Shown: in pieces, positions 1 through 6,744 of the stretch
Layout: each line of letters starts with the position of its first letter
Position numbering within the stretch: position 1 is the stretch's first letter
NCBI GenBank assembly: GCA_903886985.1
Contig: CAISOI010000180.1
Coordinates: forward strand, 1 to 11,092
Direction: 5' to 3'
Source of the DNA: an uncultured Chthonomonas sp.
Lineage (GTDB): Bacteria; Armatimonadota; Chthonomonadetes; Chthonomonadales; CAJBBX01
Length of the DNA: 11,092 nt
The notes under the pieces: generated by a model
What the model saw: the letters and a program-made list of their open reading frames with translations, nothing else
What the model was told of the DNA's origin: nothing
Database searches by the model: none
Position numbers and translations under genes: made by a program

Positions 1-227
1 ATCAGAATTGGCTTCCAGAACATAGCGACGACTATCATTTCAAGTTTGCCTTTGACCCAGCTGGACGCAATAGCGCCAAAAGTATCGCCGCCGCAAACTA
101 TGGAGTGACCTCAATCCCAACTACCCTAGTGATCGATAAGAATGGTAACGTGGCGGACAAAATTGTTGGATTCATTGAGGGCGACACCCGATTAGAAGCC
201 GCTTTGCGAAAATTGGGCGTTAGATAA
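1..227 (+). CDS. Thioredoxin-like (TlpA/AhpC-TSA type) protein, 3' end only
   Basis: This is the last ~74 codons of a gene that begins left of the window; the first whole codon is at position 3 and the stop is TAA at 225-227. The readable part contains YGVTSIPTTLVIDKNGNV, in which the SIPTT segment is the cis-proline loop of the thioredoxin fold, followed by the usual beta strand and the turn DKNGNV, then a C-terminal helix (GDTRLEAALRKLGV). This matches the end of TlpA/ResA-type thiol-disulfide oxidoreductases, which are usually exported. The catalytic CxxC and any signal peptide would lie upstream, so whether this copy is redox active cannot be judged. A strong terminator follows 23 bases after the stop, so this is the last gene of its transcript. 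Confidence 0.85.
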   Translation, partial: QNWLPEHSDDYHFKFAFDPAGRNSAKSIAAANYGVTSIPTTLVIDKNGNVADKIVGFIEGDTRLEAALRKLGVR

Positions 228-250
228 CAGCGTTCTTGTATTAACGTCAC

Positions 251-290
251 AATGGCGGTCCAGATTTTTCTGGACCGCCATTTGTCTGTT
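251..290 (+). terminator. Rho-independent terminator after the thioredoxin-like gene
   Basis: Two perfect 13-base arms (AATGGCGGTCCAG at 251-263 and its complement at 270-282) enclose the 6-base loop ATTTTT. A T-rich tract, TTTGTCTGTT, overlaps the end of the stem. Because the left arm begins with AA and follows few A residues, it should work mainly in the plus direction. Confidence 0.85.
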
Positions 291-303
291 AATAGGGAAG
301 ATA

Positions 304-322
304 ACATCGAACTCTTCGATGT
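304..322. promoter_or_regulatory. Operator-like inverted repeat upstream of the MFS exporter
   Basis: ACATCGAA (304-311) and TTCGATGT (315-322) are perfect 8-base inverted arms separated by CTC. The repeat lies 76 bases before the exporter start and just upstream of a -10-like CATAAT (332-337). No good -35 hexamer stands at the right distance; the repeat covers the place where one would be. There is no T tract, so a terminator is unlikely. The size and position suit a dimeric repressor such as a TetR or MarR type, but no regulator gene is adjacent, so its protein partner is unknown. Confidence 0.4.
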
Positions 323-397
323 CGCTTCTGACATAATAGTACTGGTCGTTGCTGACCCAGAAAAAAAATAGAATTTTTCCGCAAAAGGCACTACCTA

Positions 398-1660
398 TTG
401 GATTCCGCCGAGAAGACTTCAAAGATATATCAGAGACTTCCCGCGCTTCAATCTCCTGCATTTCGGGCGTTCTGGTTTGGTCAATCTGTCTCCGCTGCCG
501 GATCCATGATGCAAATGGCGACAGTCCGTTGGCATATCTACCTAATCACCGGAAATCCCATTTCCCTCGGTTTACTGGGACTAACTCGGTTCTTGCCCCT
601 TGCGCTTTTCTCGCTTATAGGGGGGGCTGTAGCCGATGCTCACGACCACCGCAAGATTCTATTCACAACGCAATCGTGCTTGATGAGTGGAGCTGCTATG
701 CTCGGGATTCTCACCTGGACTGGTCATATCTCCGCGTTTTGGATCCACGCGATTAATTTTCTCTCGGCTACGGCCATCGCTTTCGATAATCCAGCCAGGC
801 AATCACTGTTGCCCCATCTGGTGCCGAGGCATAATTTCGCCAATGCAGCATCACTGAACAGCATCACTTTTCAGGTGGCGACCATCGTTGGCCCTATGGT
901 TGCCGGCAGATTGATCGGATCCGGATTTTTGGCGGCGGTCTATTTTGTGAATGCGATCTCATTTCTTGCAGTGATAATAGCCCTTTTCAAGATTAATGCC
1001 GAGGCGTTCGTACGTGGCGAACCTCAAAAAGTCAACTTCAGCTGGGATTCGTTGAAAGAAGGTCTGCTCTTTGTTCGGCAATCGCAGATTCTCGTATGGA
1101 CAATAGCCGTCGATTTTTTTGCCACTTTCTTTTCATCCGCAGACGCGCTCCTTCCCGCAATCGCAAAAGATATTCTCCATGTTGGTCCGCGAGGTTACGG
1201 ATTTTTAACTTCTGCAGAAGCCATTGGGTCCGTCATTACGGGTGCCATTCTGGCATCGCGTCCTCCTATTCGAAGGCAGGGTATTGCAATACTCGTCGCC
1301 GCTGTAATTTACGGAATGGCAACTGTGTGCTTTGGGGCATCGAAGATATTTGTTCTTTCGGTACTAGCTCTGGCAATTGTAGGTGCTGCGGATACAGTGA
1401 GCACTGTGCTGCGTCAAACCATTCGTCAGATGGTGACCCCCGATCATTTGCGCGGAAGAATGACTGCCACAAACATGATTTTCTTTATGGGCGGACCTCA
1501 GTTGGGAAATCTGGAAGCAGGAATTGTTGCGCGCTGGATGGGAACTCCATTTTCGGTAATCTCCGGGGGAATCGGTTGTATAATTTCGGTTACTTGGATA
1601 GCGTTTCGAGCAAAAGGGCTTAGGAACTATCAGCGCGAAGAGGACGTCAAAGATGTGTGA
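398..1660 (+). CDS. MFS exporter, EntS/MFS_3 family
   Basis: This predicts a 420-residue inner-membrane protein with about 12 hydrophobic segments, the usual length for major facilitator exporters. The N-terminal signature SPAFRAFWFGQSVSAAGSMM, the loop 2-3 motif GGAVADAHDHRK (residues 75-86, variant of the MFS motif A) and the late TPDHLRGRMTATNMIF segment are typical of the MFS_3 group that includes the enterobactin exporter EntS and many drug or siderophore exporters. It probably works by proton-coupled efflux, but the substrate cannot be read from sequence and no siderophore genes are nearby. The start is TTG at 398, placed 9 bases after AAAAGG (383-388); there is no better ATG in frame nearby. 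It appears monocistronic, with an operator-like repeat upstream. Confidence 0.85.
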   Translation: MDSAEKTSKIYQRLPALQSPAFRAFWFGQSVSAAGSMMQMATVRWHIYLITGNPISLGLLGLTRFLPLALFSLIGGAVADAHDHRKILFTTQSCLMSGAAMLGILTWTGHISAFWIHAINFLSATAIAFDNPARQSLLPHLVPRHNFANAASLNSITFQVATIVGPMVAGRLIGSGFLAAVYFVNAISFLAVIIALFKINAEAFVRGEPQKVNFSWDSLKEGLLFVRQSQILVWTIAVDFFATFFSSADALLPAIAKDILHVGPRGYGFLTSAEAIGSVITGAILASRPPIRRQGIAILVAAVIYGMATVCFGASKIFVLSVLALAIVGAADTVSTVLRQTIRQMVTPDHLRGRMTATNMIFFMGGPQLGNLEAGIVARWMGTPFSVISGGIGCIISVTWIAFRAKGLRNYQREEDVKDV

Positions 1661-1757
1661 CCCGTGTTTGTTTAACTTGAATAAAGTTGGAAAATATGGG
1701 GTTGTGTTTCCGAATGTTGAACGTGGCGTCTATACAGTTGAAGTTAAGCAAATGCGA

Positions 1758-1775
1758 GGGCGAAATGCATCGCCC
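1758..1775. other. Short hairpin between exporter and sigma operon
   Basis: GGGCGA (1758-1763) and TCGCCC (1770-1775) form a 6-bp stem around AATGCA. No T tract follows, so it is at best a weak terminator for the exporter transcript; it could equally be a leader structure of the sigma operon. Confidence 0.25.
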
Positions 1776-1777
1776 AT

Positions 1778-1835
1778 CTTGCAAGCGAGTACAGTTGTTG
1801 TAAAGAATTTTATGAAGACAATTGCTTGCAAGCAA
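1778..1835. promoter_or_regulatory. Paired palindromes in the leader of the first ECF operon
   Basis: TTGCTTGCAAGCAA at 1822-1835 is a perfect 14-base palindrome ending 11 bases before the sigma ATG. Its core CTTGCAAGC recurs at 1778-1786, with centres 47 bases apart. Between them TACAGTTG (1790-1797) repeats an octamer also present at 1733-1740. The arrangement could be a two-site operator or a leader hairpin near the ribosome binding site. I could not find a convincing sigma-70 or ECF-type promoter in this 186-base gap, so which process it affects is open. Confidence 0.35.
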
Positions 1836-1846
1836 AAGAGAACTGT

Positions 1847-2509
1847 ATGGAATCGACAATTCAACTGGAAACGGATCGCCGCGTGAGCCTCTCGGGATCA
1901 AATGACCGACAGCGTGTAAGCATCAGGGTAGAAGAGCTACGATCTCACTCTGATGAAGACCTGTTACGGCTTTGTGCTGAAAGTCAAAGTGCGGCTTTGG
2001 AAGAGTTGACGCGTCGATTTCAAGCACCGATATACAGATTTCTGTATCGGATGTTGAACTCGCCGGAAGACGCTGAAGAAGCAACGTTGGATGTCTTTGT
2101 AAGAGCATGGCAACATGCAGGGCGTTTTCAATATCGAGCAAAGGTTGCAACCTGGCTGTATCGTATTGCAGTAAACATCGCTAGGGATATGCATAGTCGG
2201 AAGAAGGCTCGGCCACAAGAGCAATGGCCTGAAGATTTTGACCAGCTGCACAATGCTATCGGCAGTGCCGAAGACGATGCAATGAAACGTCTGGAGCGAG
2301 CGGACCAATCTAAAGCACTTACAAAAGCGTTGGATCGCCTTTCAGAAGGTGACAGACTTATTCTCGTCCTCTACTATTTTGGGGAAAGAGAGTATGATGA
2401 AATACAAGCTATCACGGGACTTTCGTATACAGTGTTGAAAACGCGGCTCGCCCGCGCTAGGAAGCGACTTCGCACTTTGATGGGCGAAGAGAAGAGTGAA
2501 ACAATCTAA
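1847..2509 (+). CDS. ECF-family RNA polymerase sigma factor (first operon)
   Basis: This encodes a 220-residue group IV sigma factor. Region 2 spans about residues 50-114 and includes the promoter-melting stretch DAEEATLDVFVRAWQHAGRF and TWLYRIAVNIARD. Region 4 spans about 160-212 with the helix-turn-helix REYDEIQAITGLSYTVLKTR. There is no region 3, as expected for ECF factors. About 35 residues precede region 2. I chose ATG 1847 because AAAAGAG (1834-1840) sits 6 bases ahead of it; an upstream in-frame TTG at 1826 would add 7 residues but lies inside a palindrome and lacks its own ribosome site. The stop overlaps the next gene as TAATG, pointing to translational coupling with the anti-sigma factor. 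It resembles RpoE/SigW-type factors, which redirect RNA polymerase during envelope stress. Confidence 0.93.
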   Translation: MESTIQLETDRRVSLSGSNDRQRVSIRVEELRSHSDEDLLRLCAESQSAALEELTRRFQAPIYRFLYRMLNSPEDAEEATLDVFVRAWQHAGRFQYRAKVATWLYRIAVNIARDMHSRKKARPQEQWPEDFDQLHNAIGSAEDDAMKRLERADQSKALTKALDRLSEGDRLILVLYYFGEREYDEIQAITGLSYTVLKTRLARARKRLRTLMGEEKSETI

Positions 2510-3024
2510 TGAATGAAAAAATCGACTGCAAGAAATTTGAATATAACGTTGCTGACTGGGCTACCGGTAGACTGAACACGTCTCTCGGCGAGCGAATGTC
2601 CCAACATGAAAATATATGCTCCAAATGTGCGGAACTCGCTCAGGAAGAACGCAGCATGTCATTCGCAATGAATTCGATGTCAGGGCTTTCGCGTACACCG
2701 GATATGTGGGAGCGAATTGAGAATCGAATTCAGAATGTGCCCGTTCAAACGGGCTTCCGATTTGCAATCAATCGCCTTTATGCCTTTGGCGGTGTTATGG
2801 CTGCAGCGTGTGTTATGATGGTGTTTGTCAGTAATCGTCCAATGGTTAGTCCTCAAGAGACTACAGCCAACGTGATCAATGCGGCGCAGGAAAGACAGGT
2901 AGTTCAACTTGCGGCTGATATTCATTACACGAATGAGACCGAAGCAGATGGCGCAATTAACAGTTTTCCACATGCCGGCGCAGATGCAGAGCGTATCCTC
3001 GTGGGACAAAATGGGGATAGATAG
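2509..3024 (+). CDS. Zinc-type anti-sigma factor, single-pass membrane protein
   Basis: This is a 171-residue protein whose ATG overlaps the sigma stop by one base. The cytoplasmic domain has the anti-sigma zinc motif HxxxCxxC (H33, C37, C40 in HENICSKC), preceded by a helix and followed by a long helix. PDMWERIENRI (64-74) is the linker segment common before the membrane anchor in this family. One membrane span covers about residues 90-108 (LYAFGGVMAAACVMMVFV), leaving a periplasmic tail of ~60 residues with no recognisable domain. By family knowledge it would hold the upstream sigma factor inactive until the periplasmic side is processed or a signal is perceived. It fits a RseA/RsiW-like topology. 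The next gene starts immediately after its stop. Confidence 0.88.
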   Translation: MNEKIDCKKFEYNVADWATGRLNTSLGERMSQHENICSKCAELAQEERSMSFAMNSMSGLSRTPDMWERIENRIQNVPVQTGFRFAINRLYAFGGVMAAACVMMVFVSNRPMVSPQETTANVINAAQERQVVQLAADIHYTNETEADGAINSFPHAGADAERILVGQNGDR

Positions 3025-3576
3025 TTGAATATGTATTTTAAGAACCTGAACATATGCGGGGCAGTATTGGCACTGGCGATTGTACCGTCGTTTGCTCATG
3101 CATTCCAGCAAGGCGATCCCCCAAACGGATCACGCCTGCACGGTCCTCCGACAGCAGCTCAAAAGCAACAGTGGGAAGAAGAAAAAGAGAAAAACCGAAT
3201 TCGCGTAGGGCTTACTAAAGAGCAACAAGCCCGCTTGGAAGATATGTTCAAGGCTTCCAAAGACCAGTTAGATGAACTCTACAAGAAACAGCGTGAAAAA
3301 CGTGAAGAGCTAAGTACGGTCTTCAAAGAGTACAAGTACGATCGGTCCAAAGCCAATTCTATTCGACGAGACCTTCAGGATATCAGGAACCAGATCTCTG
3401 ATGTTCTTGATAAAAGTGAAGACAATATTCGCCGCATTATGAACAAGACCCAATTTGACCGTTTTCAGCAGATGTTGCAAGAGCAACGTGATCTCCGTCG
3501 CAAGTCGCGAGGAGACCGTTCAGGCGGTCCCGGAGCTCCGGGCGGACCACCCCCCGGTGGGCCTCCAGCCATCTAA
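3025..3576 (+). CDS. Exported Spy/CpxP-like helical protein with Pro-Gly tail
   Basis: This is a 183-residue protein with a signal peptide (hydrophobic residues 8-24, likely cut after SFAHA at residue 26). The mature part is strongly helical and charged: an LTKEQQARLEDM motif (63-74) starts a long coiled region to about residue 160, and a second degenerate copy, NKTQFDRFQQML, lies at 140-151. This LTxxQ layout is that of the Spy/CpxP/ZraP/CnrX group of periplasmic chaperones and stress sensors. The tail is Gly-Pro rich (166-183). The mature chain has no Cys and a single His (H39), so metal sensing by the CnrX ligand set is not supported. TTG 3025 is 7 bases after GGGGA (3013-3017); ATG 3031, two codons later, is the alternative. 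Coupled to the sigma and anti-sigma genes, it is probably an operon product that modulates or reports signalling. Confidence 0.75.
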   Translation: MNMYFKNLNICGAVLALAIVPSFAHAFQQGDPPNGSRLHGPPTAAQKQQWEEEKEKNRIRVGLTKEQQARLEDMFKASKDQLDELYKKQREKREELSTVFKEYKYDRSKANSIRRDLQDIRNQISDVLDKSEDNIRRIMNKTQFDRFQQMLQEQRDLRRKSRGDRSGGPGAPGGPPPGGPPAI

Positions 3577-3593
3577 CCAAACCGTGAATAAAT

Positions 3594-3623
3594 TAACAGG
3601 GACCGCAATTGCGGTCCCTGTTA
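3594..3623. terminator. Bidirectional terminator between convergent ECF operons
   Basis: A perfect 30-base palindrome: TAACAGGGACCGCAA (3594-3608) is followed directly by its complement (3609-3623). Folded, it gives a ~13-bp GC-rich stem with an AATT loop. Both exits are T-rich enough to terminate: GTTTGTACTTT on the plus side and ATTTATT on the minus side. It lies 17 bases after the plus-strand operon's last stop and 33 bases beyond the minus-strand operon's last stop. Confidence 0.85.
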
Positions 3624-3656
3624 GTTTGTACTTTATATGAATTCCTAAAGTCGAAC

Positions 3657-4439
3657 TTAATTCATGAAGACGCGGCGCCACTCCCCTTTAACATCCGTGC
3701 GAAATCGAAATGGTTCGCCCTGCAATTTGACGAGAGTAGCTTTTGCCTCTGCCGAGATCGCCGATTTGATCTTTTCTTCGGTACTGTCCTTTACGGCCTG
3801 CATCTTTTTACGAGTAGGCGAAATCGGGTTTTCTAATGCGGTTGTATCCAGTTTAATTCGGACAGTCGCGGAACCATTGCCCGGATCATCCTGATGTTGT
3901 TCCTCCATGGCTTTGTGCATCTGTTCGTCCCGCATGGAGCAATATACTTTCATAATGCCCGCAACAGCATCGCGTTCTTCTTTAGTGAGTTTCAATTTGT
4001 CTTGGACCTTAGGGTCCGATAGTGCCAGATATCCTCTCCATTGCAAATCAAGTTCATGAAGGCGAGCAATCTGATCTGCCTTTAACGTTTCCGCCACCTT
4101 AGGATCGAGTTCGTCCCCCAATCCAGTCACGACAGGAGCACCGTCCCCATGCACTTCCACGCGTAATATTTGCGGCTTCGATTCATCAAGGAACTCAGTT
4201 AATTCAGACCGTTGCGTCACGGAAAGATGTATATTGGTTTGCACATCCGGGCGCTGCAGAAGCATCTGCATTTTTGCCCGGATTATGTTGCCGGTGATAC
4301 TTGTCAACGAGAATTGCCTTCCGCTACCCAAAGCAAAACCACCTGGAAGTGCGGGAGGTGCATCCTGAGCGTGTACTGCAATGCCGTTCCCGCATACGAG
4401 CGCGATGGCGGCAACGAGTGATAGTGACTTAGATTTCAA
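3657..4439 (-). CDS. Exported LTxEQ-repeat helical protein, function unknown
   Basis: This is a 260-residue protein with a signal peptide (residues 1-24, cut after AVHA). It has an internal duplication: PDVQTNIHLSVTQRSELTEF (64-83) aligns without gaps to PKVQDKLKLTKEERDAVAGI (143-162), both reading P-x-VQ-x3-L-(S/T)-x3-R. Between them LKADQIARLHELDLQWRGYLAL (119-140) is a further helix of the same style. I recognise this 'xDPxVQxxLxLTxEQ' pattern from uncharacterised exported proteins of Planctomycetota and Armatimonadota; no reaction is known. The start is TTG at 4439, 7 bases after a strong AGGAGA (complement of 4447-4452). It is the last gene of the minus-strand ECF operon, 47 bases after the STN-zinc ribbon gene. 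A Spy-like chaperone or sensor role is inference only. Confidence 0.75.
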   Translation of the reverse strand: MKSKSLSLVAAIALVCGNGIAVHAQDAPPALPGGFALGSGRQFSLTSITGNIIRAKMQMLLQRPDVQTNIHLSVTQRSELTEFLDESKPQILRVEVHGDGAPVVTGLGDELDPKVAETLKADQIARLHELDLQWRGYLALSDPKVQDKLKLTKEERDAVAGIMKVYCSMRDEQMHKAMEEQHQDDPGNGSATVRIKLDTTALENPISPTRKKMQAVKDSTEEKIKSAISAEAKATLVKLQGEPFRFRTDVKGEWRRVFMN

Positions 4440-4486
4440 TGAAATGTCTCCTGAGTGATATGCAACAGAGTTGTAACGAATAATCT

Positions 4487-5314
4487 TTATCCGTCGTTGT
4501 GATCCACATCGACTGGAAATCTAAAACTGTGTAGTTCAAGATTGATCTTCTTGCCACAAAGAGGGCAGAACTTCCAGTGATAGTTGATGGACTTTGAGGC
4601 AGTTGTCTCTTTACGCGGAGGTTTGGCAGCCGCGACTTTTCCGCGACAGTGTGGGCAGGTGAAAGTTAGCCGCTCTTCAGGGATCATGATACTGATCAAC
4701 TTTCGAATGCCATCATTATCAGCTAATGCCAAGGGCGCGCCACCCGAGTTGTACTCGAAGAGTACTTTGCCGTCATCCTGCGTTCCCGCAAACGGATGGA
4801 ACACAGCCATTGCAGAACCACGGGGCGCCTTTGTGATCCTGTAAGTTAGAACCGGCGCCTTGCTGTCATTAGCATAACGAACTTCACGGCTCCAGTTTAT
4901 TCCGGCTGTCTGCGTCATTACGTCGAGAGCAGTGTTAAATGGAACCTCGGGCATTTGCAATGAGATCGTTTTGGACATCGGCAGATCACTGTCCAATATA
5001 TAGAGCTGCTTTGCCTGTTCGAAAATCTTCTTCAATCCATCTTGAACAGTGACATTGTTCAAGTTAACAGATATCTTGATATTGCCTGTGGGATCCATAC
5101 GAAACGGCATTCTTGCCGCAGGTGGAATACCCGGTATCGCAGTGCCTTTTGTTCCCACTACGATACTCTCGCGTTGGTCCTGAGCGCCGCGTGTGACTGT
5201 AACACTTACGTCAGAATCCGACCTTTGGTCGATTTTTGTCTTTGTATTCACATCAGATTGTGCGTGCGCAATCGCAGTTATACTCAAAAGACCCAAAATA
5301 GTAATTAGTTTCAT
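4487..5314 (-). CDS. Exported STN-domain protein with C-terminal Cys4 zinc ribbon
   Basis: This is a 275-residue protein with a signal peptide (residues 1-18, cut after AIAHA). Residues ~79-140 (ISVNLNNVTVQDGLKKIF ... TISLQMPEVPFNTALDVMTQ) have the beta-alpha-beta layout of the secretin/TonB short N-terminal (STN) domain, which in FecA/FpvA contacts FecR-type regulators and in secretins forms N0. Residues 145-216 look like further strands. The C-terminus has CPHC (220-223) and CPLC (250-253), a Cys4 zinc ribbon with a basic 26-residue insert. There is no TonB barrel or secretin domain, so the STN module stands alone. ATG 5314 has AGGAGA (complement of 5325-5330) 9-10 bases upstream, inside the end of the preceding gene, whose stop lies 2 bases before this ATG. 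A periplasmic partner of the operon's membrane protein is likely but unproven. Confidence 0.75.
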   Translation of the reverse strand: MKLITILGLLSITAIAHAQSDVNTKTKIDQRSDSDVSVTVTRGAQDQRESIVVGTKGTAIPGIPPAARMPFRMDPTGNIKISVNLNNVTVQDGLKKIFEQAKQLYILDSDLPMSKTISLQMPEVPFNTALDVMTQTAGINWSREVRYANDSKAPVLTYRITKAPRGSAMAVFHPFAGTQDDGKVLFEYNSGGAPLALADNDGIRKLISIMIPEERLTFTCPHCRGKVAAAKPPRKETTASKSINYHWKFCPLCGKKINLELHSFRFPVDVDHNDG

Positions 5315-5316
5315 AT

Positions 5317-5982
5317 TCAGTGTTTCTCCTCATAACTTACCAGTGAAACGGTGCCATTCGAATTACTCCCGGATGTGGAAGGTGATTCACCACTATCCAC
5401 TGGAGTTGTCATCATCACGGGCGTGTAAACCGACTGCCCGGTCGTTGCATCCTTATCCTCTTTCCAGGCAGGAGTCATAACGCCGGAAGCATATCTATCC
5501 ACCGTTTCTGACTGCCATTGAACTTTAGGAATTCTCGAACTACGTATTTTCGGACTTCTACTCTCTTGATTGGAAGCCAGCTGAGTGCTGGCCGCAGGCA
5601 TTGAACCAATATCATGTCCGCCCTGTATCGATTCGTCCGGACTGGAGCCATTGGTTTGAGTAGTGTTTGTACCGTTAGACCCAATATCTTTGTTTGATCT
5701 GCTGCTATTGTCGGTAACGGGTTCATTTTTGGTCGGAGGCGCGGTAACTTGCGCAGCGATCATTCGGAACATAAACGCACCGCATAAAATAACAGCCGCA
5801 GTTGCACCGCTAAACGCACGTACCATTGGCAGTTTGGGACGGGAACAGACGATCTTCTTTTCGAGAGCTTTCGCAGCAAAGTTGTAGTTCGCCTCTCGCT
5901 CAGGAATGAAATCCGCGCCGATTTGCAATAGGTTCGCTAATCGGTCCTGTTCTACGTAATCGTTATTAAGATCTTCTATCAT
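5317..5982 (-). CDS. Single-pass membrane protein, possible non-canonical anti-sigma factor
   Basis: This is a 221-residue protein. About 55 residues are cytoplasmic and helical (DRLANLLQIGADFIPEREAN and on), followed by one membrane span at ~56-77 (AFSGATAAVILCGAFMF) and a ~140-residue outer part rich in Ser, Asn, Thr and Gly that looks unstructured. Its ATG overlaps the sigma stop as ATGA, exactly where an anti-sigma factor is expected, and size and topology fit. However, there is no HxxxCxxC motif and I recognise no FecR or RskA domain. The assignment rests on position, overlap and topology. The low-complexity tail could be a proteolysis or ligand-sensing region. The following STN gene starts 2 bases after its stop. 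Confidence 0.7.
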   Translation of the reverse strand: MIEDLNNDYVEQDRLANLLQIGADFIPEREANYNFAAKALEKKIVCSRPKLPMVRAFSGATAAVILCGAFMFRMIAAQVTAPPTKNEPVTDNSSRSNKDIGSNGTNTTQTNGSSPDESIQGGHDIGSMPAASTQLASNQESRSPKIRSSRIPKVQWQSETVDRYASGVMTPAWKEDKDATTGQSVYTPVMMTTPVDSGESPSTSGSNSNGTVSLVSYEEKH

Positions 5983-6593
5983 GATCCTGCACCCTCCACA
6001 ACTGCTTCTGAAACTGTTGCTACTTCAAAATACTCGCTGTTCAGACCATCCAAGGATTTTGATAATCTCTTTAGGCCCGCCTGAACTCTACTGCGCAATG
6101 TACTTTCCGAGACTTCTTCCAGTCTACTGATATCCGCCATACTAAAACCTTCAAAATAGTGCAGCCAGATCGGAGAACGTTGTCGCTCTGGCAGAGCGAG
6201 CACCGCATTGCGGATAGTGCGCTGCAATTCGCGACGTTCCGCCTCTTCATGCAGAGTTTCGCCAACCTCCTCTGGAATATCGCTGTCCTTTTCCCAGAAA
6301 AAGACCCTTCGTTTCCATGCAGACCGGCGATAATCAAAGGCTACATTGGTGGCAATTCTGCATAACCACGCCTCAAATGACGCTTCTCCTCGATAGGATT
6401 TCAGTGCGCAGTATGCTTTTACGACTGCATCCTGCGCCAAATCATCCACATCAGGTCCCTTGGCGACTGATGCCACAATACGCCAAACTCTGTTGCGATA
6501 CTGATCACAAAGTATCGCGAACGCATTAGCGTCGCCTTCCAGAGCGCGATTAAGTAGTATATAGTCCGGGCGCGACGAATCCAAAAATTGCAT
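5979..6593 (-). CDS. ECF-family RNA polymerase sigma factor (second operon)
   Basis: This is a 204-residue group IV sigma factor. Region 2 spans ~25-92, with DVDDLAQDAVVKAYCALKSY (48-67) and FEAWLCRIATNVAFDYRR (73-90). Region 4 spans ~127-176, with the sequence LPERQRSPIWLHYFEGFSMA and the helix-turn-helix SRLEEVSESTLRSRVQAGLK. About 25 residues follow region 4. It is only distantly like the other sigma factor in this window (different spacing and helix sequences), so this is not a recent duplication. ATG 6593 has no clear ribosome site, as AATAGGG abuts it; a TTG three codons on (6584) would sit about 8 bases after that AGGGA and is a credible alternative start. It heads a four-gene operon with overlapping or nearly touching genes. 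Confidence 0.93.
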   Translation of the reverse strand: MQFLDSSRPDYILLNRALEGDANAFAILCDQYRNRVWRIVASVAKGPDVDDLAQDAVVKAYCALKSYRGEASFEAWLCRIATNVAFDYRRSAWKRRVFFWEKDSDIPEEVGETLHEEAERRELQRTIRNAVLALPERQRSPIWLHYFEGFSMADISRLEEVSESTLRSRVQAGLKRLSKSLDGLNSEYFEVATVSEAVVEGAGS

Positions 6594-6649
6594 CCCTATT
6601 ATTGTGATCTCTACATATGATGACGAACGGTACTATGGAATCCGCGAAC

Positions 6650-6678
6650 TTAACCGTGTACAATATATGCAATACGAT
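6650..6678 (+). promoter_or_regulatory. Candidate sigma-70-type promoter for the zinc-ribbon gene
   Basis: TTAACC (6650-6655) and TACGAT (6673-6678) are 17 bases apart, each matching four of six consensus bases, and lie 67 bases before the ATG. In the same divergent region GGAATC (6637-6642) stands 16 bases before TACAAT (6659-6664), which could be read as an ECF-type -35. Neither is strong. Confidence 0.3.
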
Positions 6679-6744
6679 TATGAGTGATTTACTGGATCAA
6701 TGGTATATCGGTTTTAGTGAGATTCAGTTTGTGGAGGACTTAAA

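Noticed and set aside
1096..1623. 175-codon plus frame inside the exporter
   Set aside because: Out-of-frame shadow with Cys/Arg-rich composition lying wholly within the exporter gene.
1826..1846. TTG at 1826 as the sigma start
   Set aside because: It lies inside the 14-base palindrome without a ribosome site, whereas ATG 1847 has AAAAGAG at 6 bases.
1653..1886. Open frame of 77 codons between the exporter and the sigma gene, starting with ATG overlapping the exporter stop and containing CDPC
   Set aside because: A GAGGA lies upstream, but the frame runs 40 bases into the sigma gene, crosses the palindromes and hairpin of the leader, and its product resembles no protein I know.
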